This document shows, in pieces, positions 1 through 10,557 of a stretch of DNA of 64,000 bases (its first letter is position 1; each line of letters opens with the position of its first letter). This DNA comes from Echinococcus granulosus (lineage: Eukaryota > Platyhelminthes > Cestoda > Cyclophyllidea > Taeniidae). A program made the translations under genes and the position numbers. The notes under the pieces were generated by a model, which made no database searches, had not been told where the DNA came from, and saw nothing but the letters and a program-made list of their open reading frames with translations. The stretch spans positions 76,657 to 140,656 of the forward strand of contig NW_020170401.1 of assembly GCF_000524195.1 (NCBI RefSeq), written 5' to 3'.

Positions 1-2963
1 TGTTGGTACCTCAAGCACACGGTTTGTGTGTGGGGTGGTATGGGTGAGAAAGCGAGATGGACCGACTCCTCAAGCAGGCTTTGGGCAAAGTCACACGAAG
101 TCTCTTCCTCCAGGCTAAGCCGACCGATTAGAAGTGTGCATTGGAAAAGACCCAGAAAAGTTCCACAAGTAACCTAAGATGGTTGAGAAACCAACCTACT
201 TGCATTATGCATCACGGGTAGCGAGGAAGCCAGCTTCAATGAAAACTTGTAAGAACACAACTGCTATCCCAAAGAGCCTAAAGACAGCAGTCACTTTCCA
301 GATTTGTTTCACACCTAAATGGAAGTGGAGGAAGGGTCCATTTGCTGACGATGTGTAGTGGAGATTAAATAACGAAACAAGAAAATTCTTCACTGAAATG
401 ACATTCACTAAGACAATGATCAGCACAATCCACAACGTGTGATCCTGTTCCAACGCGATGCCGTCGACTCATCGGTAAATGCTCTGTTGCAGGTCGATGT
501 GTCTCCAGAAGGAGAGGGAAAGTCTGCCACATGCTCTAACCCTAGTCGCAAACCCTGACCCTGACACCAGCTTGAACTCGAGCCCTAGCCTTCGGCGTGA
601 GTCCAGACCTAGTCGCGGTCCACCCACCTTCGTTCCGACGTGTCACATTTACTGCTCAACTGGCCAGACTGCTTCGTGTGTGATCGACAAGTGCGAATGG
701 GAGGTGGTGGAGTAGTGCCACCTGGGTGGATGCGAAGAATGGTGTGAAGTGTTGGCTCACTCCAAGCATCGGCAGCTGCTCAACTTCTCACGCATCAGGT
801 TTGCGGTGCATGGCATGCAGCAGGTGACGTGCGGTATGACGTCTTGCATTGCGTTGTGTTGTACCATCTCAACATGCCATATAAGGAAGGAGGAAGGAGA
901 AAAAGAAGGTTAGTGGAAAGAAACATCATTGTAATGATTGACCTACTTAAATCGGTTGATTTGGCTGTTGCTAGGACAGAGGAAGGAGAAGGAGAAGGAG
1001 AAGAAGGGGAAGGAGAAGGAGAAGGAGAGGAGGAGGAGAAGGAGGGAAGTAATGCTGTCAGCCATGGAATTAAACTGAGGTGTGTGGGGTGGGTAGATGA
1101 CACTCGCAATTGCTGATTGGTCCTATTCAGGAGCACAGTCACTCTACTCGCACACAAACACGCACGCGAACACGCACACACAAAGCATGAATGGCCTTGC
1201 GGTGCTGACGTGGTGCACGCCTTTGAGGTGGCTCGTCGTGGGTGGTGCTCAAATCAGCTGCCAAGAAGTGACGACTTGATATGGCTGTTAGATTAGCGAA
1301 AGTTGTAGCCAGTGCTAGCAAAGCCGTTTTGCATCATGAGTCAGTCGCACAGTCAACGAGGCAGTCAGCCAGCCAGTCTTTCTGTTTGGCTGTCTGTCGG
1401 TCGTCAGGCGATGAAATGTGACGTGCAAGGAGTGTTTGTGGCATTTTCGTGGAGGGAGTGAAAAGTAGACTGAGCATGTTGGCATCTCGATGTCACCACT
1501 TGGCAGTGCAATGTGCAGGGGCGCCTGCATTTGGCACCCGCACGCACAGCTCCACCCACTTCGGCCTTCCTCCTCCACCCGACACAACCACAAACCAATC
1601 ACACTGTCTGTCATGGCTTGCCTGAAACCCCACTGATGTCTGTTCTTGGCACGTTAGTTGGAGATCAAGGAACCAACAGCGATGGCCAGTTAATTGTTCA
1701 ACCTTTTCGAGGAAGACGAGTCTTCCCGCTTGTCCCGTCTACGTACTTGGGTGATCCCCTACCTAGATGTCAAGTGACGTTTAATTGAAACCATTTCTGG
1801 ATGGTGCCTCTTGCGACTGCATTACTCACCCACCTTACCGACGAAGAAGAAGCTTTTGGCTGATTGCAACTGAGTTTGATTGGGTTTGCAAGAATGCCTC
1901 AATTCTAACTGACATTTCATGGAATTAAGGTGTGTTCAGTCCGTGTTGTATGCAGAAGGCAGCACGGTGTGCTGTAGCATTCAAGTGATAAACTGACACA
2001 CATGTACACGTCTTAGGTATCTATGCCATTAGTCATGTCTCGCTTTCCCTTAGTATTCACAAGTAGCCACTGGAACAAACAATGTTCAAAACCGCACAAA
2101 TTTTACTTGACAGCATTCTAATCGAAGTGGCATTTCCATGCCTAACTGACGGAATATCTTCATGAAACGGTGCTCCCCAATCTAGCTAAACTAGACCTGT
2201 TTGGTAGCCTGTCATGAAATCCAGGCTTGGCAGGGAGAAAGGTCATCCAAGTTCACCCCTATTTCTCAAAAAAGGATCTTTTTGGTTTAACAATTAATGT
2301 CCACACTAGGAGCCAAAGCTGTCACAGCTCGACCGACTCGTACATAATTCTATTCCCAAAATTTACTATCCATCGGAATAGAAGAAATTAAAAGGAGTGC
2401 GGAGCCCCCTATGACTGCCCACCAGTTCACTATAATGTCTTCACTCGCATGTTTTTAGACTCAAGGAGAACTTTTTTTAATGGTAGGGAGCAAAATCGCA
2501 AAGGCTTCCAGTTTTACAAATCCAAATGGCCCAATAATGGCAGAAACTTCCTTTTTCTCGACCGTGGTTAATTCCTTGCCTATAATCAATGCGTGGGAGG
2601 TGAGAAACAGGATCCAAGCACAAATATGCAATAACCAATTTGTGTCTGCCACAGCTCGAACTAACATTGTGCTCAGCACAGCGCAACTCTAAACAGACCT
2701 GCACATGGGTTCGCATGATGTGCAAAGCGGAGTGTTTGGGACTTCCATTGAATAAAGAGTGATCCATGAGAAGAGCACTAAATTCAGCCAAAGCTTTTCA
2801 AAACGTGAACTCCTAGAGTAAAACTTATTCGTTTCACTCAAACAGAATCAAATTCAGCCCCATCCAAAAGATAACACAAAGTAAACCACAGCAGCATGTA
2901 AAAACTCACTCTGGAGCTATAAACGATTGTCATCTTTCAGCCAAACATACAAACTCTCACACT
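1..2963. other. Unassigned stretch upstream of the RBM15 3' end
   Basis: No gene could be rebuilt here. The only protein-like item is an 82-codon hydrophobic minus-strand reading frame at 205-453 with two likely membrane segments (about positions 385-455 and 210-270). It has no ATG in frame and no convincing flanking splice sites, so it could be an internal exon of a membrane protein or chance. The rest is anonymous, with a purine-rich GGAGAA tract near 1 kb and short CA-rich runs near 1150-1190. The right end probably contains the 3' UTR of the minus-strand RBM15-like gene, but I found no canonical AATAAA close to its stop codon. Confidence 0.5.
977..1048. repeat. Imperfect GGAGAA purine tract
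   Basis: About 70 bp made almost only of G and A on the plus strand, an imperfect hexamer/trimer array of GGAGAA, GGAAGGA and GAGGAG units. It generates Gly/Glu-rich and Ser/Pro-rich shadow reading frames on both strands that should not be taken as genes. Confidence 0.85.
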
Positions 2964-5900
2964 TTACACAAGACCATAGTTCTTTAGCAAAAGGATAACC
3001 AGATACTTATCCCCCGGTTCCACGCGTTTCTCTTGCAAACACGATGCTCCTCCTTCTACCAACAAAGAGACTGCGAACTCTCCTGGAGGGAGAACATGCA
3101 GCACTCCAGAGGGTTCACTGTCCATTCTGTGCTGATCCTCAACGCCTTGCTGCTGTTGTTGATGTTCTTGATCATTACCCATTAGTACCACACCAGCTGC
3201 CTCTTTGCTCGCCAGGTAGTTGATAAGATCTCGTAGCGGACGGTTGTGATTTTCAGCACCTGCAGCTGGAACCGTCTCATTTGCTGCTTCAGTGGCTAAC
3301 AGAACGCAATAACCTCCACTACCCACCGACTTCATGCGTTTCCGCACATCTTCCAACTTTGCTGGGTCCATCTTCATCCGCTGACTGATTCGCAACAATG
3401 GTGGTTCTACGGCACAACTGTTGTTATTATTCTCCGGTGAGCCAGCGGGTCTCTTTTCCTCACCTTCACCCACAACCGCCCCTACCGCTCCACCCCCGTT
3501 GTCGTCTTCGTCGTCAGGCGGTGTCTGCGGGGGTTTGGGCTGTTGACGTGGAAACAATTGGTCAGCAAGTGCCGAGTCTCCCGAGACTGCATGCAAACGA
3601 CAGGAGAAGTTGCTCTTCTTTAACACGAACACTGCCTTCCAGATAGGACCAGCTAGACAAGCAGCAACCTCCTCGATGCTGCAGGCTGTTTCCAAGGAGA
3701 TGTCTTCGGGTACAGCGACCGTGGGAGAGGGAGAGCGAGATCTCGACCGTGAGGAGGGGCAGGGTGTGGCGCTTTTAGTTGCAGAAGATGTATTCGACGA
3801 GGATGACCTACGACTCGGTGGTCGGACGGGTGACCGAGATACGGAGCGCGGGTGCCGGTTGGATTCGCGCCTAGGACGGTAAGTTCGATCATTTGCACTA
3901 CTCCCACTAGGTCGCCCACGCCTCAAGGAATCGATTGTCCCCGAAATGAGCATGTGTGACTCATCGGTGAAGTCAACACGAAGGCGGTGATTTCCAGTGC
4001 CCAAGGGGTAACCACGCAGTAAATTAGCAGCTGCAGCAGCTGCTTCAGTTGAGTGGTAAAGTATGTTTGCGTAGCCCTTCCCCGACGGCCATACAATCTT
4101 CTTTGGGCGAGAGAACCGCTCCACCAGTGATGCGAACATGGGATAGTTTGTCCAAGGTCCCAGACCACCAACCCACAAACAACGCGTTGGTGTCACTTTG
4201 CCGTAGCCGATTTTACAGACGTAGCCGGCAATCCGCTTACCGGTCATGCCCAATTTGGCCCTATAGGCCATACTGACATTGACGTACTTGAGAAATGCGT
4301 AAGCTGGCTCATTAGAATTAGAAGATTGGGGGCGCTTAATGTCCACATCCTCCAGGATACCATAGACGTCGAAAATCTGACGCAGCTCCGAAATACGGAT
4401 ATCTGGAGGGAGGTTGCCCACAAAGAGAGTACGAGTAGCAGACGGATCGTCCTCGGGGCTGGGATGCCCACCACCCAGACTGCTGGAAGTTCGACGCGGC
4501 ATTTCGTTTCTGTAAGTTGGGGAGTCGCGTTCTCGGATTCTTTCACCACGATATCCACCACCACGACGCTCATAAGTTGGAGATCGACTACTTCTCTTGA
4601 GTGACGATTGAGAGGGTATTCCAGGAAGCTGGAAATTCGATCCCGCACCGCCGTTTGGCTGGTTAGAAGCGCCACCAAGTGCAGCAGCAATCGCAGCAGC
4701 ATTCATAGCCGCGGCAGCTACAGCAGCAACGGTAGCAGATGAGTTAGGTGAGTACATATTCGAGGAGGAGACAGAAGGAGCGGCGAGAGTCGCGTTCAGA
4801 GCAGCCGCAGCTGCTGCCGCAAAAACGGGATCGATTTTGGTTCCTGAAGGTCCCACCAACTCACCACCTGGCACCAAACCCTGAAGGAAGCGATCTGAAT
4901 GTGAACTTCCCTGGCTGTACACATCGGAGGAGCGCATGTTTCCACTAAATGAGTAGAAAGAATAAACAGATGAGTTAACTCGGTGACGTAGCAAAAGAAA
5001 AAATGCGAAGATGAGAATCACCGAACAAAATGAAAACACAACTTACCGAATAGTCCCAGAAGTCATTTTTATGCGTACTACTAACATTATCTTGTTTTCA
5101 AATGCTCAGATAAATTACCATTATGAAATACTATCTATATTTTTGTTTTGAAAACTTACTTTGATGCATTCTAAGGGAACTGGCTAAGGCTAAACTCGAG
5201 CATTCCTTTGGAGGAACTGATGTGTCGTATCCAATAATGTAAGAAATGAGGAGAAAATGATAAGGTGAGAACGAAAATACACAACACAGAGAATCATCGG
5301 ACGCTCCCATGAAAACCATGCGAAAAATTCACTCCAGCGATTGTATTCACTCCCTAGCGCCCAAAAAATGGTAATTTGAATTGATGAGCCAAAAAAGGCC
5401 ATTCGACATCAGAAAATTATTAGGAAGTTTACAATCAGGAGTTCCCAATAAAAGTTGCGCAAGAAGATCTGGAGACTCCTGAGAGAGCTAACCAAGGTCT
5501 GAACACTAGCTAAATTTTCGCTTGAGGAGCAGAAAGTCAGACAGTTGGAGATTTCATTTGACTTGCGACCATCAAATAAAAGTGCTTGCCAAATAAAAGG
5601 CGAACAGTTCCTCCTTGGCAACAAAGATGAAAACACATTTAGTGCTTTGTGCGGAGCATCCAGCATCAAAATTTAACGAGTGAGGAGAGCAAGAAATTTT
5701 ACCGCCGAGCCGCATCCTAATTATTTGAACAGATGGAGGAGGGGAAACAAGGGAAATTTAGGTTCAACACTCGACCATATTGAGAGCTTCTCTTAAGTTG
5801 TGATCGTCAAATTCACCTCGAGAAGACACACGACGTGATAGTGAGGGATCCATGCTTGAGTACAGTCCGCAAGTCGTAGACGAAGAGCGACAACAAAATT

Positions 5901-6198
5901 AAAGTATTTACCTGCTTCCGGACGAACGATGAGGAAATCGACGAATTGGGGGTCCAGAATGGTAACTCCCCGAACCGGTTTGACGGCCGGAATCACCATA
6001 CTCACGTGGTGAGCGAGAGAAAGACGAACTCCCAGGACGGGGATTGCGTCTTTCATAAACTGGTGATGGTTGCATGGGTCTTGACCGATTGCCAACATTT
6101 CCATAGCCTCTATAGCTACTTGAATCTCTGCCATTTGATCCAGGATCACGTCTATATCTCTTATGAGGAGGTGAATCTCTTCTAGCAATCCTCTTCAT
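2964..6198 (-). CDS. RBM15: RBM15/Spenito-type RRM-SPOC protein
   Basis: Two exons, 5912-6198 and 2964-4944, separated by a 967 bp intron. The splice joins AG to T (phase 2) with a GTAAAT donor and a TTTAG acceptor, giving 755 aa. Order: an Arg/Ser/Gly-rich N-terminus beginning MKRIARRDSPP, poly-Ala stretches (about residues 137-185), an RRM starting RTLFVGNLPP at about 267 with the DIKRP signature, a second RRM starting RCLWVGGLGPW at about 350, an SR/RS-rich linker and a C-terminal SPOC domain (about 520-755) carrying acidic and Gln-rich insertions. These two RRMs match RRM2 and RRM3 of RBM15; the family's usual RRM1 is not present. Family members are m6A-writer adaptors that also act in splicing and nuclear export, working in the nucleus. 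Human RBM15 is longer; fly Spenito is similar in size. The start is the first ATG of the Arg-rich exon. Confidence 0.93.
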
Positions 6199-6935
6199 CC
6201 TGCCACTATACTGGCGGATGCCAAGACGAATTTAATTGGTTGAAATTTTCATGAGAAAACAAAAAGATAGTAGCATACAGTACTGACTTAGCTAAAAAGT
6301 AAAAAAATATTTAGCGCAGCTCAAAAACAGAAACAGTATGCATAGAAGCAATTAGTAAGCAGTGCTTCAATCTAAATTTGCATAAAAATTGGAAGGACCT
6401 CGATAACGCCACCATGCACTTAATTGGAAGCGATTAAAACAAGCGAGTGCAAAGTAATACACATATAAGAACAAAAAAAGGTAAAAAATGTTTCTTTAAA
6501 AACGAAAAATCTTTCAGAAAAAGGAGTAACACTTTGGAAATTGACGACTGCGCAATTGGGTTTAGTTCACCAAATCATTTTTTCTTAGAGAATCGATCCT
6601 GAACGAAAAGCAAAAATACCAACACACACCTTTTAATGCCGGTCTTGTGTGATAGGTCTAATTAACTCAACGTGCCATCGTAACCCCTACTTTTAATAGA
6701 ATCGAAAAATTGTTTTTAATTATGGAATCTAGACGAAGGATTCACCATTTTTTAAGGACAACATTTTTTGACTACTTGCAAATTATCTGGCAAAATAAAC
6801 TTCATTACCCTAAGTACACTTCTGTTGGTTAGCAAAAACAATCTTAGTTTTTAGAGAAGTAGTGAAGGACAAAATGTGTATTTACAGCTAGTAGTCTAGC
6901 ACCTCAGCCTACACTGAATTTAGATGAATGCACTG

Positions 6936-7130
6936 TGCAATACGATAGTGGTTTATCCCTCGGTTCTGGTGAGGCGCCGCTTTTTACTTTGAATTAGCCC
7001 CCTTGTACCTCGCTGGGTGGGCTGGCCTTTTGGGCCATACCAATAGCCCAGACACCTTCTCCGTGCTAAATATATATATTCTGCACGAGTCTTGTCTTCT
7101 TTCGTCTTCAGTGTGTCTCGGGAGGCTACA
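6936..7130 (-). mobile_element. Solo LTR (TRIM-like), copy 1
   Basis: A 195 bp element running in the reverse orientation (reverse complement starts TGTAGCC and ends TATTGCA). It is flanked by a perfect 4-bp target duplication, ACTG, at 6932-6935 and 7131-7134. It contains the same core as the other three copies, including a TATATAT segment that may be a TATA element. Only one LTR is present with no internal region, so this is a solo LTR left by recombination. Similarity to tapeworm terminal-repeat retrotransposons in miniature is my inference. Confidence 0.88.
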
Positions 7131-8031
7131 ACTGCACTTGGCCGGCTTGCATGCATTCGTTAATTAAGATACTTTGGGCCTACTGCCCTGGACCAGATGT
7201 TTATCTTCTCGACGAAGGTACGCTGACGGAGACCCAAATCGGTCCCTACTCTTATCGAGGGTTAGGCGATTAGGTTTCTTAGTAACTTTGTTGTGTGGAG
7301 CTCACCTTTTCCTGCCCTTTTTTGAGATGTTCTAGAATAACGGAATGAATTTTAGTGTTCTGATGAGGTACGCTTAATTTATTTTTTTGAAAATCTATGA
7401 AATTTTTGTCACAGGTACAATTTTGAAATGTTGGTGAACTGTACTTATGGTCATGCTGTTTAACTCCTAAATGTGTCTGTTAAATCCCTTTTTTGAATGT
7501 CATTGTGAAGAATATGACACCTGTAGTTTTTCGTAAAGCCAATATTTGCGCATCATAGTTTTGAATAATTTGCCTTAGCGGTCTATGATTAAACTTGTTT
7601 GCTGGTTGTTTTAGCTTGCCCTTAGGCTCCCAACCATTTGTTTGTGCTATTTGTTCTCTCCGTTGTGTATCACCCTACTTGCCTTAGGCGGCTAGAGGCC
7701 GATGTATTTGGCTTCTAAAGATCTGAACAGCTTATTTTTTTATCTAGTACTTTCATGAACTATGCATATGACCCGCCATCATCTAATTTGCTAAGTATGC
7801 ATGCGTGTATCATGATACTTCTTGCTCCTTACCACGTTGTCCCCGTTGAGCCCTTGCATATGCTTTAGGCTGAGTTCCCTTCCGTTCCTTTGTACTCCCA
7901 ATTCACTATCTGCCCTGCCTCTAGTTGGAATTATCTCTATTTTCCCTTTTTTCCTTACATGCTTTCGTGTTTTCGCTTTTCCGTTCATTATCAGCTAGCA
8001 GTTGATAATTACACAATTGTGTAAACAATAA

Positions 8032-8046
8032 CTCTCTTTCTAGACA
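8032..8046 (+). promoter_or_regulatory. Splice acceptor just before the ZMAT2 start (possible spliced-leader site)
   Basis: CTCTCTTTCTAG at 8032-8043 is a strong polypyrimidine-AG acceptor. The ATG follows after only three bases (ACA), and the TAG of the acceptor is an in-frame stop. The ORF needs no upstream coding exon, so this is either a trans-splice acceptor for a spliced leader or the end of a 5' UTR intron. Confidence 0.55.
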
Positions 8047-8659
8047 ATGTGTGCAGACCATCGTCGGAAATGGGACCGGGCTTATTTTGAAAAATTGGCC
8101 GATCAAAGATCAACAGAAGAACTGGAGGCCCTGCGCAACGCTCGCACAGAAAAGGAAACTGTCAAGCGTCAACCCCTTAAGGCCCGCGAATACACTGTAC
8201 GAATGCACCTCTTTTTCAATGGACTTTTAGATTGATCTGGAATCAAATTTGAACAAATCCCAAGTTATTGCTAAAACCGGACCCGGCAGCTCCCAGGCTG
8301 GATACTACTGTGAAGTCTGTGACTGTGTAGTAAAAGATTCCATCAATTATTTGGACCATATAAATGGAAAAAAGCATCAAAGGAATCTTGGAATGTCAAT
8401 GCGCATTAAACGTTCCACTTTAGAAGAGGTGAAGGGTCGTTTCTCAATGCACAAAAAAGCTCAAGAGCAGAAGGCACAGGAGTACAGTCTTGACGAGAGG
8501 ATGAAACAGATTGCAGAGGAGGAAGAGAAGGTAAAGGCTTATAGGAGGGAAAAACGGAAAGAGAAGAAGCGGAAAGCCGAGGATCCTGATTTGCTAGACG
8601 AGGATGTGGCTGCCTCTATGGGATTCGGTGGTTTTGGTTCCTCCAAGAAGGCTCGTTAA
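8047..8659 (+). CDS. ZMAT2: ZMAT2 / Snu23 spliceosomal zinc-finger protein
   Basis: Two exons, 8047-8196 and 8231-8659, split by a 34 bp GT-AG intron in phase 0, encode 192 aa (human about 199). The N-terminal RRKWD motif, the conserved RxYxxDLES segment across the intron, and the matrin-type U1-like C2H2 zinc finger ([10 protein letters not shown]...[12 protein letters not shown], about residues 69-96) are diagnostic. A charged Lys/Glu helix follows, and the protein ends in [15 protein letters not shown]2 is a U4/U6.U5 tri-snRNP / pre-B spliceosome component acting at the 5' splice site in the nucleus. The ATG follows a splice acceptor by 3 nt. The gene converges with the tetraspanin gene; the two stop codons are 112 bp apart. 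Confidence 0.96.
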
Positions 8660-8771
8660 GCTCATACATAGTTCCGTAAATATTGTTATGTACATAAATT
8701 TACCTTGTATTAATACCCAGTTGTTTGTTTATGCCCTTTTTTCCTGTGTTTTGGAGTCTCTTTAAAGTTAA

Positions 8772-9823
8772 TTAGGAGAAGGACGGAACAAACGAGAGGC
8801 GGGATCTACGCATTAACACAGGTGATATTTTGATCAATATGTATAAACCTACTAGAACAAGAGAAGCTATAAATGTTGATACCCCGATAGGCTTGCCGTA
8901 TTTGTCCAGATAGGATTTAATGGATGAGAAACACCCCTAATGTTTGGGTCATTCATAGTTTTTCAAGGAGCTTACTCTGTAGTATAGGGCGTCGTTGTGT
9001 GCCCCATTTGTGAAACGTGGGGGTCCGTATTGCCAATTCTGGCACTGCAGAACATTCTGGTATTGGTCGGTTGGCCAACCGGTAAGAGGGTCCACCAGAG
9101 TTAGGCAGCAGGATTTGGGCACTCGCTTGTAGAATAAACTCGTTTCTTTTTCGAGAATTGGTTTTACTAATTGTCAAATACCAGGCAACCGGGAATCGAC
9201 ACTGTAAAAGTAAGCGTTGACGGAGAGGTCCCACCATGACCCGTTGTATGCACCCCAGCCATTATCTTCAACTGCGCAGCATCGTAAAAAGGACTGTACG
9301 AAATCCCAGGAGTCTGTGATAAAGCCCCTTTTTCCGTATTCATGATATAGTGTTTTGTTCATCTCCAACTTTACGGCAGCTTGAAGCTTACAAAGGTGTT
9401 AGTGAAGAAAATCGCAAACCGGTGCTGGAAATACGATAAGACTTGTGCCTGCACAAAATGTGACAATGATTAAGGTAGCAATACCAATTACATACTAGCC
9501 GAATAAAAGGTCAGATTTTTGTAAATATGACATACCAAAATTAACATTAGCCTGCTGTACCTTTTAAGAGCAATCGAACCCCAAATTGGAAGGAAAATTA
9601 GGAATATCGAGCAGAATAAGGCGCTATATACCCCTCCACTAAAGAGATAGTTGCCAAGGATTTCCGGGGTATTTGACTTGTTCAAGGATGTAAAAATTGA
9701 TAAAGAGAGTATAAAAACACCAAAAAACTTCACAATAAACAAATACAAGTTGGTTACCCCTAATATTACATTAACTGCGTGTATGAATATTCGCAGAACG
9801 AAAGGTCTCAAGCGAAAAGCCAT
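8772..9823 (-). CDS. Tetraspanin
   Basis: Five exons: 9536-9823, 9420-9494, 9182-9386, 9121 down to 8976, and 8936 down to 8772. Introns are 41, 33, 60 and 39 bp, all GT-AG with consistent phases. The product is 292 aa with tetraspanin topology: a short cytoplasmic tail (MAFRLRP), TM1, TM2 around a small loop, TM3 (YVIGIATLIIVTF), a large extracellular loop with six cysteines (RCCAVE, KSCC, LQC, RGC), TM4 (TFIASLVLVGLYIL) and a basic tail. Tetraspanins organise membrane microdomains and in tapeworms are tegument surface proteins. The near-universal CCG motif reads CCA here. The second and fourth introns contain in-frame stops, so splicing of them is required. It is divergent from FAM91A1 (735 bp between starts). 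Confidence 0.93.
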
Positions 9824-10557
9824 CGTATTGTAGAAATTGTAATCCACCAAGTGCGTTTTCCCGCGCAGCAACAGAGTAGTTATACTGGACGCGGAAATGA
9901 CCTTAAAGCTGGATTAATAGCCATTCATAACTGCGTTAATATGACTAATAGTCAGGGGGTTTGCCATCTAGTGGGTAAAAATAGAAAACAATCCAAAATT
10001 TCCTGCATTTATATCTGTTAGGGAATAACGGTGGTTTGTTAGAAGACACCTGGTTACTTCAATAAGTTGTGGACACAGGAAGGAGCACGCGTAAATTAGA
10101 CTTTAGTTATTAGTTCCACTTATAAATACATTAGCCGACTAAAGTGTTTCCTGGAAAATTATAGAAAGATGCCACTTTTGTAAAAAAATTGTCACAAGAT
10201 GAGAATTCTTAGGGGTAATGCTAGAAGTTCGCTCCATTTAACCAAAATAATCCTTACCATTTGTCATTTTACCATGGTAGTTTAATATGCAATTCCTCGG
10301 ATGGACCTGCCTTATCATAACAAAAAATGTTGGGAATGCAATAATTTTAATACTGCAACATAAAAATATGCGAATGCGCCGAATCCTATGCCACAAGTAC
10401 ATATTGGCTATTTGCAATAAGGCTATGCGCGTTTAGAAAAGAAAGCAAGCACCTGTTCTGCACCATTTGAGAGGGCGTAGCATCTCTGTACCTGGCATAT
10501 TCATCGGGTAGGCGGGTTATTCGGTAAACTTGGTAGCTGGCTGGTTAGCTTCGAAGG
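9824..10557. other. Divergent intergenic region, tetraspanin and FAM91A1 promoters
   Basis: These 734 bp lie between the start codons of two divergently transcribed genes and must include both 5' UTRs and promoters. It is AT-rich; I recognised no TATA box, repeat or RNA gene with confidence. Confidence 0.6.

Larger units (their letters stand above)
6199..8046. other. Intergenic region between RBM15 and ZMAT2
   Basis: This 1.85 kb tract separates two divergently transcribed genes and so should hold both promoters. The left half is A-rich on the plus strand; a solo LTR occupies 6936-7130. No other coding or RNA feature was recognised. Confidence 0.7.

Noticed and set aside
205..453. Hydrophobic 82-codon minus-strand ORF resembling a membrane protein
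   Set aside because: No in-frame ATG and no splice sites that extend it; hydrophobic frames arise easily in T-rich DNA. Kept only as a remark in the gap entry.
795..1181. Ser/Pro-rich and Gly/Glu-rich ORFs near 1 kb
   Set aside because: They are translations of the GGAGAA purine tract on each strand.
9387..9419. Apparent stop between TM3 and the large loop of the tetraspanin
   Set aside because: It falls in a 33 bp intron with a CTAAC branch sequence; the spliced frame continues into the cysteine-rich loop.
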